Origin: Mesorhizobium sp. WSM2240
GTDB taxonomy: Bacteria; Pseudomonadota; Alphaproteobacteria; Rhizobiales; Rhizobiaceae
Direction of reading: 5' to 3'
Assembly: GCF_040438645.1 (NCBI RefSeq)
Contig: NZ_CP159253.1
Span: forward strand, 3,968,001 to 4,032,000
Length of the DNA: 64,000 bases
Shown here: piece by piece, positions 15,716 to 24,425 of the stretch
Layout of the letters: each line of letters begins with the position of its first letter
Position numbering within the stretch: position 1 is the first letter of the stretch
Translations under genes and position numbers: made by a program
The notes under the pieces: model-generated
Told to the model about the DNA's origin: nothing
Seen by the model: only the letters and a program-made list of their open reading frames with translations
The model's database searches: none

Positions 15716-17173
15716 ATGAATCTCGCAAACATCCTGACGAGAAAGGACCCCCTCAAGAAGGCGTTTGTCACGCTCGAAGACGGCATGACTGATGTCCTCA
15801 ACGAGGAATTCATGCTCCCGCCCGAGCCAGAGACTGCATCTCCAGGCAGCGACGAAACGGAAGCTGTCGCGGCCGGCAACGATGAACTCGTGGACGAACT
15901 GGCCGAGCAGTTCGACGCCGAATTGTCGGCCGAGTTCGCGGCCGAGGCCATTCCGGCCGAAGCCATCCCGGCCGAAGCTGTCCCGGCCGCGGAAGAGAAT
16001 TCCGAGCGCCTGACCTCCCATACGCAGAACCGCCTCGCCGGCCTTGCGGCCGTCGACGAGGCCCGCAACAAGATCCAGCAGGATTTGACCCAGATCAGCA
16101 CGGCGCTTTCCAACATTGTCGCCTCGCAGAATCTGAGCCGCGAGTTTCTCGACGACTGTTACGCCGATATTCGCCGCGCCAACGAACTCGAGATCATGAA
16201 CGCGAACTACGCGGCCGAAAACCGCAGGCTCGGCGATCGCGTCGACAAGCTCGAAAAGCTGCGGGCCCGCTACGACCAGCTGATCGAGGTGCTGAAGCGG
16301 CGCGAAGGCAGGCTGATGATCGAGGCCGAGGACCTGCGCGAATCCCTGAGCTCGGCCAAGCTGGAAGCGGTTGAAGCCAAGAACGCCATCGCCCGGGCTG
16401 AGTTCGTCCAGGGAGAACTCCACACGTCGCTGGCCGCAAAGAGCAACGAGGCCGAGCGCTACATGCGCGAGAACGAGATGCTGCGCGAAAAGAACGTCAA
16501 CATCGCGCTCGATCTCGACAAGGCGCTGCAGCGCCAGGCCGAGACACGTCGCAAATTCGAGGACCTGGCGGCGGTTCACGCCAGTGAATCCGCGCTGGTC
16601 GCCAAGACCACTGCCAAGCTTGCGAGCGAGGAGAAGGAGGCGGCGCGGCTGCAGAAGCTGAACGATATGCTGGAAGCGCGCTTGGTCGAGGCCAACGAGC
16701 ACATCGCCGGCTTCAAGCGCGACATGGACGAGCGTGAGGAGCTTTACCAGAGCGAGTACCACGCGCTGAAGGGCGAGATCCAGACGCTGCTGTCGCGGCT
16801 GAATGCAGGCGTCGCCGAGCAGGCCGAAACCGTATCCGAACTGACGGCGCTGAAGACCCGGCTGAACGAACTCGAATCCGAAAAGCAGTTCGCGGAACGC
16901 AAATACGCCGGCTTGGCCGCCGAGGTCGACAGCGAGCGCAAGCAGGCGGCGCGCGACGGATCCGGCGAGCACGAGGAGATCGACGGCGGCCTGAACGCCC
17001 AGCAGGCCGAGGCCATGCGCCAGCAGATCGAGGAACTGACCAAGACCGTGCAGCGCCTGAAGCGTTACGAGAAGCTGGCCAAGGTCCGCTCCAAGACGGC
17101 CGATTTCCCGAACACGTTCGGCGTCAAGCCCAAGGCCAAGAACGGCTTCCGGCCAAAGCTAGCGGCTGGCTGA
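15716..17173 (+). CDS. Long coiled-coil protein, intermediate-filament-like
   Basis: 485 aa from the ATG at 15716 (GGTGGAG 8 nt upstream). Residues 1-95 are acidic and Ala/Pro/Glu-rich with a near-perfect pentad repeat (AEAIPAEAIPAEAVPA). Residues about 110-460 are almost unbroken heptad coiled coil (for example NRRLGDRVDKLEKLRARYD). A basic non-coiled tail follows (KTADFPNTFGVKPKAKNG). No membrane segment or enzymatic domain is visible. The layout resembles crescentin-like and other coiled-coil-rich cytoskeletal proteins of rhizobia; that role is inference. Confidence 0.75.
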   Translation: MNLANILTRKDPLKKAFVTLEDGMTDVLNEEFMLPPEPETASPGSDETEAVAAGNDELVDELAEQFDAELSAEFAAEAIPAEAIPAEAVPAAEENSERLTSHTQNRLAGLAAVDEARNKIQQDLTQISTALSNIVASQNLSREFLDDCYADIRRANELEIMNANYAAENRRLGDRVDKLEKLRARYDQLIEVLKRREGRLMIEAEDLRESLSSAKLEAVEAKNAIARAEFVQGELHTSLAAKSNEAERYMRENEMLREKNVNIALDLDKALQRQAETRRKFEDLAAVHASESALVAKTTAKLASEEKEAARLQKLNDMLEARLVEANEHIAGFKRDMDEREELYQSEYHALKGEIQTLLSRLNAGVAEQAETVSELTALKTRLNELESEKQFAERKYAGLAAEVDSERKQAARDGSGEHEEIDGGLNAQQAEAMRQQIEELTKTVQRLKRYEKLAKVRSKTADFPNTFGVKPKAKNGFRPKLAAG

Positions 17174-17212
17174 GCAGGCCGGTCAGGCCGGACGCTCACG
17201 CCGGACAAGCCG

Positions 17213-18088
17213 TCACGATGCGGCTTGCGGCGAAATTCTCGAGGCCTTCATGCCGGCCAAAAGCCCGAGCGAGGCCAGGCCGACAATGGCGAAGCCGGTG
17301 ACATAGAGCAGCGGTACCGGCTTGCCGCCGACGGCGTTCATCAGCCCGGCCGCGACGACACTCACGCCGTAGACGCCAGCAAAAAGCAGCGCCAGCCGCG
17401 CCAGTCCGGCGTCGCGCCGCGACAGGAAGAACGCGACGGCGATGGCCATCAGCATCGCAGCGATCAGCCGTGAACTCAACTCGTCCTGCGGCCAGTTGAA
17501 CACCAGCGGATACGGCGTGGTGGGGATCAGGAACAGCGCCGCGCCCCAGATCGCCAGCACCAGCCCGGCCACAAGCATCCAGCCCCGCACGGTCGTGCCC
17601 GGCGTCGGCCGGGCCGCGTCCACACGTCTGCCGCGCGAAACTTCCAGCGCTGATCCTGCGCAGAGCACGATCACCACCGCGAAGAAGCCGTAGGTCACCG
17701 GGCGGGCGAAATCGAAGCGGTCGAGATGCAGCGTCACCGCCGCCAGCGCCAGCGGCACGAGATAGATCAGGATCAACATGTAGAACAGCCGCTCGCGCGC
17801 CGCGCTCGGATGTTCCAGCACCGCTATGCCGGTCATGCCGAATGCCAGCGCCGCCACGCCCAGCATGCGTGAGGCCAGCGGCGGCAGGTCCCAGGCGAAG
17901 CTCGGCTGCAGGTCGAGCCACCAGAATGGCGCGCCGATCAGCCCGCCGACGGCAGTCGCGATCAGCACGAACCGGCCGACCGGCGACCCTCTGCCATCGC
18001 CCGGCTCCCGGCCCCAGCGCGCGAACGCCGCCCCCATCGCGGCCAAAAGCACGATCACCGCAACGCCGAACCACAGATCTTCCGTCAT
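17213..18088 (-). CDS. Polytopic membrane protein of unknown function
   Basis: 291 aa with about eight or nine predicted membrane helices separated by short loops, starting at MTEDLWFGVAVIVLLAAMG. There is one conserved-looking amphipathic loop, LIPTTPYPLVFNWPQDELSSR, between helices. No transporter signature is recognised. Strongly hydrophobic, with no signal peptide. It is followed on the right by the DUF1344 gene on the same strand, 140 bp away with a terminator between, so they are separate transcripts. Confidence 0.7.
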   Translation of the reverse strand: MTEDLWFGVAVIVLLAAMGAAFARWGREPGDGRGSPVGRFVLIATAVGGLIGAPFWWLDLQPSFAWDLPPLASRMLGVAALAFGMTGIAVLEHPSAARERLFYMLILIYLVPLALAAVTLHLDRFDFARPVTYGFFAVVIVLCAGSALEVSRGRRVDAARPTPGTTVRGWMLVAGLVLAIWGAALFLIPTTPYPLVFNWPQDELSSRLIAAMLMAIAVAFFLSRRDAGLARLALLFAGVYGVSVVAAGLMNAVGGKPVPLLYVTGFAIVGLASLGLLAGMKASRISPQAAS

Positions 18089-18174
18089 GGCTGCCCTCTA
18101 CCGCGACCAGCACGTTTGCGGCCAGAATGCCACGATTTCGCTGATTCACGAAGAGCGGCCGCCGCATGCGAAAA

Positions 18175-18198
18175 GGCCGGCCCCGCAAGGGACCGGCC
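18175..18198 (-). terminator. Rho-independent terminator after the DUF1344 gene
   Basis: On the minus strand, GGCCGGTCCC-TTGC-GGGGCCGGCC is followed by TTTTCG, a GC stem with a short T-run about 30 bp past the DUF1344 stop codon. Confidence 0.75.
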
Positions 18199-18229
18199 GA
18201 CCGTCATTCAAAATTGCTAGGCTATAAAA

Positions 18230-18472
18230 TCACATAGCCGCTTCGATGGCGGTGGCGTTGCTCGTTCCGTCCTCGAGCGTCACCTTGACCTTGGCGCCGG
18301 GGGCAAGCGCGTCGATCGCAACGTCCTCCGCCGCGACGACAGCCGTGCCGTCCTCCAGCGTGACGGTGCGCGTTGCCGGATCGACCGACTGCACCACGCC
18401 CTCGACGGTGGCTGCGTAGGCGGCGCCGATGAAGGCGAGCGAGGCGATGGTGGTTGCAAGGATCTTCTTCAT
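18230..18472 (-). CDS. DUF1344-family small periplasmic protein
   Basis: 80 aa. A clear signal peptide (MKKILATTIASLAFIGAAYA) is followed by a compact β-rich domain, VEGVVQSVDPATRTVTLEDG, in which VTLEDG occurs twice. This matches the DUF1344 family found mainly in Rhizobiales, whose function is unknown. The length is typical. A GGGAG site precedes the ATG at 18472. It has its own terminator. Confidence 0.85.
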   Translation of the reverse strand: MKKILATTIASLAFIGAAYAATVEGVVQSVDPATRTVTLEDGTAVVAAEDVAIDALAPGAKVKVTLEDGTSNATAIEAAM

Positions 18473-18840
18473 GCTTGGTACTCCCGTTTGGGTTTCGTCC
18501 GTTCGGCCGCCGAACTGGCTGCCGTCGGATGACCCGGAAATAGGCCGGGCAATCACCCGCCGCAAATCACGAACGGTGAAGTTAATGCTACAAGAACAAT
18601 GGCTTAATTATGCCGCATTTGCCAGAACACGGCCTGTTTCCTGCTTCGCGCGCCGCCGGCCGGCCCGATTGTTACAGTCGCTTTGCTTCCTGATCATGCG
18701 CTTGAAGCAATAGGGCCGGCGCCCTGTTACCGCCCCTTCCCCGCCAGAATTTGCGCAGTCGGCGATCACAAGGCCCCGAATTTTCGGCGGCGAATTTGGC
18801 TTTTTGTTCTGCTACGGTCACGTCGGCATTGGAGGCCATC
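18473..18840. other. 368-bp divergent intergenic region, no gene
   Basis: It must hold the promoters of the DUF1344 gene (minus) and the DUF1772-like gene (plus). An AT-richer segment (AAGTTAATGCTACAAGAACAA, 18581-18601) is the best promoter candidate. The open frame continuing upstream of 18841 lacks a ribosome site and looks non-coding. Confidence 0.4.
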
Positions 18841-19272
18841 ATGATTGCCGGACATCTTGCTCTCATTGTCGCTGCGGTCTTTGCCGGCGCGGCAGTCTAC
18901 ATCAACATCGCCGAGCACCCGGCGCGAAGAGGCCTCGACGACCGGTCGATGCTCATCCAGTGGAAGCCTGGCTATAAGCGGGGTTTCGCCATGCAAGCCT
19001 CGCTCGCGGTAGCGGGGTTTCTGCTCGGTTTGCTGGCGTGGTGGCAGGCGGGTGGCTGGCTTTGGCTGGCCGGCGCCTTGGTTTTGATTGCCAACTGGCC
19101 CTTCACGCTCCTCGTCATGATGCCCGTCAACAACAAGCTCATGTCGATGGACCCCACGGCGGCCGGACCGGACAGTCGCGAACTGCTGGAGAAATGGGCA
19201 AGGCTGCATGCCGTCCGCACCGCCCTCGGCTTCGCAGCAACGCTGGTTTTCCTCGCTGCCTCGTTAGACTGA
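18841..19272 (+). CDS. DUF1772-like membrane protein
   Basis: 143 aa with four hydrophobic helices. It has the family-like opening AVFAGAAVYINIAEHPAR, WKPGYKRGFAMQA in the first loop, and the C-terminal WARLHAVRTALGFAA. This layout matches DUF1772/anthrone-oxygenase-like small membrane proteins. The start is fixed by GGAGG 5 nt before the ATG at 18841. The SemiSWEET-like gene begins within 70 bp on the same strand, so the two may be co-transcribed. Function unknown. Confidence 0.75.
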   Translation: MIAGHLALIVAAVFAGAAVYINIAEHPARRGLDDRSMLIQWKPGYKRGFAMQASLAVAGFLLGLLAWWQAGGWLWLAGALVLIANWPFTLLVMMPVNNKLMSMDPTAAGPDSRELLEKWARLHAVRTALGFAATLVFLAASLD

Positions 19273-19338
19273 GGCATTCTCGCCTTCCCATTGTGCCAGG
19301 CCGCGCCGCCGCTTCACAGCGGCCAGCGCTTCTGGCAG

Positions 19339-19635
19339 ATGATGTGGCGCATTCCCTCTGCGCCGAAGGTCCCATCCTTGTATCCTTCCATCGAAATACT
19401 GGGCTCGCTCGCGGCCCTGATAACCACGCTCGGCTGGCTGCCGCAGATCCTCAAGATCGTCCGCGAGCGCAAGGCCGGCGATATCTCGCTGGTCACCAAC
19501 GCCACCTTGGCCGGCGGCGTTTTCCTGTGGGTGGTTTATGGGCTGCTGATCGGCTCCTGGCCGGTCATCATGGCCAACTCGGTGACCTTCCTGTTCATCC
19601 TCGCCATTGTCGGCCTGAAGCTCCGCTACGGCTAA
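19339..19635 (+). CDS. SemiSWEET-type PQ-loop sugar transporter
   Basis: About 98 aa with three membrane helices, the minimal triple-helix bundle of SemiSWEETs (PF04193). The PQ motif is in LGWLPQILKIVRERKAGDIS, followed by a conserved Asn/Trp-rich third helix (GVFLWVVYGLLIGSWPVIMAN). Bacterial SemiSWEETs dimerise and move sugars down their gradient. The start is uncertain: frames begin at 19291, 19339 or 19342. The 3' end overlaps the convergent DUF3137 locus by 4 bp. Confidence 0.85.
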   Translation: MMWRIPSAPKVPSLYPSIEILGSLAALITTLGWLPQILKIVRERKAGDISLVTNATLAGGVFLWVVYGLLIGSWPVIMANSVTFLFILAIVGLKLRYG

Positions 19636-19964
19636 GCGGCCTCCACATCGTCGCTCGCACCGACCTTGCGCACCAGAGCCGCGGTCGCCAGCAGCGCCGC
19701 CATGTCGGCGATCATCGGCGCGATGTGCCGTTTATAGTCCGGCGGCTCCGAGATCGGCGGCAGTTCGAAGAAATTCTTCTTCTCCGGTATGAGCAGGTAT
19801 CCGTCACGGTTCTCCAACGCCAGCCTGACCGGTTCGTCGGGCCACGTTTCGCCAAGCCATTGCAGCGCCTGCGCCAGCCGGCCGGTCACCAGCGGCTGCG
19901 CCACCGCTATATTGTTGGTGCGAAATTCGTAGTTCTCATCGAGAGCCGGAACGCCGCTCTTCAC
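19632..19964 (-). CDS. DUF3137-family protein, C-terminal half (frame-split)
   Basis: 110 aa opened by a GTG that overlaps the TGA of the upstream frame (GTGA, 19964-19961). It reads as the natural continuation of the DUF3137 fold: a YEFRTNN strand, LAQALQWLGE helix, then VRLALENRDGYLLIPEKKNFFEL. Before the GTG the same frame reads DLEEV, joining smoothly to the upstream GLFGDG if one G is restored in the GGG run near 19974. So this is probably the second half of one gene split by a one-base deletion; translational coupling cannot be excluded. Confidence 0.6.
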   Translation of the reverse strand: MKSGVPALDENYEFRTNNIAVAQPLVTGRLAQALQWLGETWPDEPVRLALENRDGYLLIPEKKNFFELPPISEPPDYKRHIAPMIADMAALLATAALVRKVGASDDVEAA

Positions 19965-20590
19965 CTCCTCCAGATCCCGTCGCCGAACAGCCCGCGGAAA
20001 AAAGACGTCACCATGTTGGTCTTATGCGTGGCGACCAGCAGCCCCGGAAAAGGCGCTACGGTCTGGAACGCCAGCACCACGCCCTTGAATTTCATCCGCT
20101 CCGATTTTCCCGACTTCTTGGCGAGTTCCGCCTCATACAGTTCGAACACGAAGCCGTCGCATTTGCCCGAAATCACATCGTCGAAGCGTTCGACGTCGAA
20201 CGTTCCCACCGCCTCACGCGGCAGCCGGTAGAAGGAGGTGGGGCTCGTTTTGTGCTGGTAGTGGAAATCCTCGATGAAGCCGAACACGATCGGCAGCAGA
20301 TGCTCGCGAAATGCCTGCTGCACGTCCCTCGCCGGCTTCGTCGCCATCCAGGAGGCATAGATGCCGGCAAACATCGCAATGACGTAGAGAAAGAGATGCG
20401 GCGCCGAGTGCCACTGCTCATGCGGATCGGCGAACGCGTTGAATCCGTAGGCCAGCGCCGCCACCGCCGCCGCAAGCCCGCCGAGATAGACCGGCACGCG
20501 CCAGCCGACCTTCCTGCGCGCCCGCTGGCGCTCGCCTTCATACGTTTCGATATCGGTTCTGATGCCGGCGATCACCGCCTCGTCCGGCAT
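19961..20590 (-). CDS. DUF3137-family membrane protein, N-terminal half (frame-split)
   Basis: 209 aa with two membrane helices (about 28-50 and 63-82). A soluble part follows with FRGLFGDG at its end, the point where DUF3137 proteins continue into their C-terminal half. Typical members run about 300 residues; this one stops after DGIWRR. The Y-rich FHYQHKTSPTSFYRL and GVVLAFQTVAPFPG segments support the family. See the downstream half at 19632-19964. Function unknown. Confidence 0.65.
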   Translation of the reverse strand: MPDEAVIAGIRTDIETYEGERQRARRKVGWRVPVYLGGLAAAVAALAYGFNAFADPHEQWHSAPHLFLYVIAMFAGIYASWMATKPARDVQQAFREHLLPIVFGFIEDFHYQHKTSPTSFYRLPREAVGTFDVERFDDVISGKCDGFVFELYEAELAKKSGKSERMKFKGVVLAFQTVAPFPGLLVATHKTNMVTSFFRGLFGDGIWRR

Positions 20591-20729
20591 GAAATCCTTG
20601 GCCTCCGTCGACCCCCCTCCATGTCGCGGCGCGTCCGCGCGGGACGATTATAGCTGCTTTTGGAGGAAAAATCTGCCGGACGCCGGCGCCAATTCGGTGG
20701 CGCCGGAATCCTGACCTTGCGCTTCGATG

Positions 20730-21263
20730 CTAGGCGGCTCTCGCCGTCGGCGTTTTGGCGGCCAAAGCGCTGCCTATGCGCTCCGACAGCCAACCGAGCA
20801 GCGAACCGATCACCATGGAAACGACGATGTTGATCAGCGGATTATCAACCAGCGACGCCGAAGTCAGCGTGCCGAGCTTGCCGGCGAGCAGGGCGTAGCC
20901 GGCAACACAGGCGAAGCCGTAGACCGACGACGGAATCGAGCCGAAAGCGCCGATATTGGCCGCAAGCACCATCGCCGCGGCGCCTATCCCGACGCATATC
21001 CCAGCCGCGAGAGGAACGCCGAGGCCGCCGGCCAGTGTTGTTGTGCCCACCAGCGCTGCCCAGCCGATGATCGCGCCCAATATATGTGCCGCAACATTGG
21101 TCTTCAGCGCGGCTTCCTTGCCGCCCGAATGGTAAAATGCCGCCCAGGCGACGAATGCCGCCCATATCTGCAGGCCTAAAGCGGCAAACGGCCCAACGAA
21201 AAGCCAAGTCGCGACGCCGCCGAGAACTCCGATACTGATTGCAAGTGCTGTGAGCAAAGGCAT
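20730..21263 (-). CDS. DUF1097-like membrane protein
   Basis: 177 aa with about five helices. It starts MPLLTALAISIGVLGGVATW and contains LQIWAAFVAWAAFYHSGGKE, a segment typical of DUF1097 inner-membrane proteins. It is glycine-rich throughout and ends in a short basic tail. The start at 21263 is preceded by AGAGGATTTGAC. No neighbour shares its strand closely. Function unknown. Confidence 0.7.
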   Translation of the reverse strand: MPLLTALAISIGVLGGVATWLFVGPFAALGLQIWAAFVAWAAFYHSGGKEAALKTNVAAHILGAIIGWAALVGTTTLAGGLGVPLAAGICVGIGAAAMVLAANIGAFGSIPSSVYGFACVAGYALLAGKLGTLTSASLVDNPLINIVVSMVIGSLLGWLSERIGSALAAKTPTARAA

Positions 21264-21474
21264 GTCAAATCCTCTAATCGGATTCCGTAAGCAATCACAC
21301 AGCGTGTGACTTGCCTCGTGACAGTGCCCTACTGCCCACAAAATCAACAATGTTCCCTAACGTCAACTTGCCTTCGGCGCCCGTCCCCAGCTTTGGGCGC
21401 GGGCGGGACGGCTCGGCGATGCAATCGTCCGCCGAGCATTTCCCTGACGGCCGCCCCAACCGCAGGCCCGCCTC

Positions 21475-22611
21475 CTATTCTCCGGGGTCGAGAATGTAGC
21501 GATCCGCCGGATTCTTGAAGTATTTCCAGCCGCGATCGCGCGAGCGGGCGAGCGCCGCGCGATAGACTGCATCGATCTGCGGCATGATCTTCTGCGGCGA
21601 CAATTGTCCGGCGATCGTGGCTCGGTCGAGCGCGCCCGCCTGGTGACGCAGCCCTTCGTCGCGGGCAAGGCGCTCCACCGCCCGCGCCATCGTATCGATA
21701 TGGCCAAACCGGAAAATCCGCTCGTCTGGCAGCAGGTCGGTCATATTGCCGACATCGGTCGAAACCACCGGGATCTCCTGCGCCATCGCCTCCAGCGGTG
21801 CGATCGGCGCCTCCTCCACGACCGAGGTGAACAGGAAGATGTCCATCGCCGCCGCGAGTTCCACCGCGTCGGCGCGCAAGCCGGGAAGATGCACCCGCCC
21901 GGAGACCGCCGGGTCGCCGAGCGCTTCGCGCCAGCCGGGCATGGGCTCGCTCTGGGATGGCAGTCCGCCGATCAGCAGCAATTCGGCGTCGAGCCCGGAG
22001 GCCGCGAGCCGCTTCAGGATGCGGATCATATCGACCTGGTTCTTGCGCACGCCGATCGCGCCGGTCGAGCCGAGCAGCAGCGCATCCTGCCTGATGCCGA
22101 GCTTTTGCCGCGCCTCCGCCCGTCTCTGCGGTGAAACTGGCGCCAGCGCCGACGCGTCGAACATGTTGGGCACGACATGCATCCTGCTTTTGGGAACCAG
22201 GAGTCGTCTCGTGTAGTAATCGGCGGTCTGCCGGCTCAGCCCCACCACCGCATGGGCGAAACGCCACGGAGGCTGAAACTGGCGCGAATGCGCCGTCATC
22301 ACCGCCGGCGCGCCGTCGGCGATGGTGAAGACCATCAGCAACTTGTTGGCCCGGCTGCCATGCGCATGGACCAGCGTGCGGCCCCAGTCGCGGATCGGGT
22401 AGCCGGTGGCGCGCAAATCGGCCGGGATGGTCTTGAAGCTCGACTCCAGCATCTTGATCGGCCCGGCAAAGCTTTGCTGGCCGATCCACGATCTCTTCGG
22501 ATGCACCAGCATCAGCTCGTGCCCGGCCTTGATCTGCTCGTCGATCAGAATCTTGGTGCTCGTCGCCACCCCGTTGAGTGAATCATGACCTACGAGGTGG
22601 GCGATCTTCAT
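21475..22611 (-). CDS. Glycosyltransferase family 4 (GT-B)
   Basis: 378 aa from MKIAHLVGH at 22611. Two Rossmann-like lobes are seen: an acceptor lobe with LNGVATSTKILIDEQ and a donor lobe with LLGSTGAIGVRKNQVDMI. The GT4 EX7E-type segment is SVVEEAPIAPLEAMAQEIPV. It would transfer a sugar from a nucleotide donor to an envelope glycan or lipid. No polysaccharide cluster adjoins, so the acceptor is unknown. A second GT4 gene, of a different subgroup, is at 47433. Confidence 0.87.
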   Translation of the reverse strand: MKIAHLVGHDSLNGVATSTKILIDEQIKAGHELMLVHPKRSWIGQQSFAGPIKMLESSFKTIPADLRATGYPIRDWGRTLVHAHGSRANKLLMVFTIADGAPAVMTAHSRQFQPPWRFAHAVVGLSRQTADYYTRRLLVPKSRMHVVPNMFDASALAPVSPQRRAEARQKLGIRQDALLLGSTGAIGVRKNQVDMIRILKRLAASGLDAELLLIGGLPSQSEPMPGWREALGDPAVSGRVHLPGLRADAVELAAAMDIFLFTSVVEEAPIAPLEAMAQEIPVVSTDVGNMTDLLPDERIFRFGHIDTMARAVERLARDEGLRHQAGALDRATIAGQLSPQKIMPQIDAVYRAALARSRDRGWKYFKNPADRYILDPGE

Positions 22612-22915
22612 GTGCGGCTTTTCTATGCCTGTCCGCACCGGATTGAACGAGCGCGGCTGAGCGGATTGCTACGAGACCGGCGCTTATCCCACATCATCTC
22701 CGGCCTTATCAAGAGAGGCAGCTTGGCAGTGCCTCAATCTGGATTTCGGCTCTCGACCCAAAGTGGACAGGGACGTTAAGGTTACCCGCCCTTTGCGATC
22801 GCCCCGGTGAGACGGACGCTTCCGGGGTGGAGAAAGGCGGTTGGCTACCTATTTCGGAAGAGAGCGGGTAGGAAACAACGCTAAAATCCTGGCTTCAAGT
22901 CGAAAGGAATACGCA
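22612..22915. other. 304-bp intergenic region, no gene
   Basis: Contains a short hairpin GAGGCA-GCTTGGCAG-TGCCTC (about 22712-22732) and the leader of the VOC gene, with AAGGA before its ATG. Nothing else recognised. Confidence 0.4.
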
Positions 22916-23341
22916 ATGGCAATGGCAAAGAATACGATTTGCCTCTGGTACGACAAGGACGCCGAGGCGGCCGCCCGCTTCTACTCCGAGATCTTTCCCG
23001 ACAGCATGGTGAGCGCCGTGCACCGAGCACCCGGTAACTACCCATCAGGCAAAGAGGGCGATGTATTGACGGTCGACTTCACAGTGGCGGGCATTCCTTG
23101 TCTCGGCCTCAACGGGGGGCCAGCGTTCAAGCATAACGAAGCCTTCTCGTTCCAGATCGCCACCGACGATCAGGAGGAGACCGACCGCTACTGGAATGCC
23201 ATCGTCGGGAATGGCGGTCAGGAGAGCGACTGCGGCTGGTGCAAAGACAAGTGGGGGATTTCCTGGCAAATCACTCCGCGCGTACTGACTGACGCGCTGG
23301 CGGCTGGTGGCGCCGAAGCAAAGCGCGCCTTGATGCCATGA
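22916..23341 (+). CDS. VOC-family protein (PhnB-like), C-terminus frameshifted
   Basis: 141 aa glyoxalase/bleomycin-resistance fold of the PhnB type (ICLWYDKDAEAAARFYSEIF; ending CKDKWGISWQITPRVL). The start is fixed by AAAGGA before the ATG at 22916. The frame ends in KRALMP, but the overlapping frame from 23338 reads MMTMKKIDVAAIEAARRA to a stop at 23392-23394, the C-terminal tail usual in this family. Restoring one T at 23329-23330 (CCTTGATG to CCTTTGATG) joins them as KRAFDAMMTMKK, giving a product of about 158 aa. So the annotated stop is probably the result of a one-base deletion. Confidence 0.82.
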   Translation: MAMAKNTICLWYDKDAEAAARFYSEIFPDSMVSAVHRAPGNYPSGKEGDVLTVDFTVAGIPCLGLNGGPAFKHNEAFSFQIATDDQEETDRYWNAIVGNGGQESDCGWCKDKWGISWQITPRVLTDALAAGGAEAKRALMP

Positions 23342-23547
23342 TGACCATGAAGAAAATCGATGTCGCCGCGATCGAGGCGGCGCGGCGCGCTTGACGCTCA
23401 ATCCCGTCTTGCGGCTAAATTGCTGCCAGAGCATGTCCGCCCGCCACCCGAAAGCGGACGCTTGTTTTCGGCGTGTTGCGGCAGCTCGACAAGACAGCCC
23501 CTCTTACCGCGACTGATCAGCCACATTGATGGGCATGGAGCTCTAAA

Positions 23548-24261
23548 ATGACGAATGTTGAGGTATTGTTCTTCGACGTTCTGGGAACGGTCGTAGACTG
23601 GCGCGGCAGCATAGCGGCGGAGGCGGGTTCATTTCTAAAGCGTCACAACGCTTCTCATATCGACGCCGCGGCTTTTGCGGATGCCTGGGTCGGACGCTAC
23701 GACGCATCGGTCGAGGCCATCCGCAACGGGCAGCGATCCTTTGTCCCGCTCGATCTGCTCAACATGGAGAACCTGGAAGCCTGCCTGAAAGGGTTCGGGC
23801 TGACACTATCGGCATTGCCGCGCGCAGAAATGGAAAACCTGAATCTGGCTTGGCACCGTCTGAAGCCGTGGCCGGATTCGGTGGAGGGTCTTTCCAGACT
23901 GAAGAAACGCTTCATCGTCGCACCGCTGTCGGACGGAAACACGCGGCTTCTGGTGGACATGGCAAAACGTGCCGGGCTGCCGTGGGATACGATTCTCGGC
24001 GCTGATGTCTCAAAGGCCTACAAGCCGACACCACAGGTGTATCTTCGTGCCTGCGAACTACTGGATGTAAAGCCGGAGAGTGCGATGCTGGTTGCTGCCC
24101 ATGATTACGATCTGGACGCTGCCCGCCGATGCGGATTGAAGACGGCTTATGTGGTTCGCGCAGATGCGCAAGACCCATCGATGGCTGCCAGTGTCAGGCC
24201 GCTCGACGGTTGGGACTATATGGCGAGCGACTTGATCGAACTCGCAGAGATTCTGAAGTAG
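23548..24261 (+). CDS. Haloacid dehalogenase, type II
   Basis: 237 aa HAD-superfamily protein. Nucleophile Asp10 lies in FFDVLGTVVDWRGS, motif II Ser in APLSDGN, motif III Lys in KAYKPTPQVY, and the acidic motif IV in VAAHDYDLDAA. These match type II L-2-haloacid dehalogenases (including the SxxN and KxxKPxP features), so hydrolytic dehalogenation of 2-haloalkanoates is the class prediction, although many relatives act on phosphates. The ATG at 23548 follows GGAGCTCTAAA. Confidence 0.87.
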   Translation: MTNVEVLFFDVLGTVVDWRGSIAAEAGSFLKRHNASHIDAAAFADAWVGRYDASVEAIRNGQRSFVPLDLLNMENLEACLKGFGLTLSALPRAEMENLNLAWHRLKPWPDSVEGLSRLKKRFIVAPLSDGNTRLLVDMAKRAGLPWDTILGADVSKAYKPTPQVYLRACELLDVKPESAMLVAAHDYDLDAARRCGLKTAYVVRADAQDPSMAASVRPLDGWDYMASDLIELAEILK

Positions 24262-24281
24262 GTTCCCCATCGGATTCCGGC

Positions 24282-24322
24282 TGACCAAACAGATCAGGCC
24301 CAAAATCTGATATTCACACTCA
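24282..24322 (+). promoter_or_regulatory. Two tandem iron-responsive boxes (TGA-N9-TCA)
   Basis: TGA-CCAAACAGA-TCA at 24282-24296 and TGA-TATTCACAC-TCA at 24308-24322 both fit the rhizobial IRO box bound by RirA. They lie 104-144 bp upstream of the SIP gene start. A third box precedes the TonB receptor of the same locus, which strengthens the reading. Confidence 0.55.
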
Positions 24323-24425
24323 TATTTAACTGGAACTATCGAAGCCACCATGGCATGCCGCAACTGAGGCGTCTCCGCGTGCCGTGGAAGGCGCCGGCCG
24401 CCGAACGACGCAAGAGGGCTGGACG

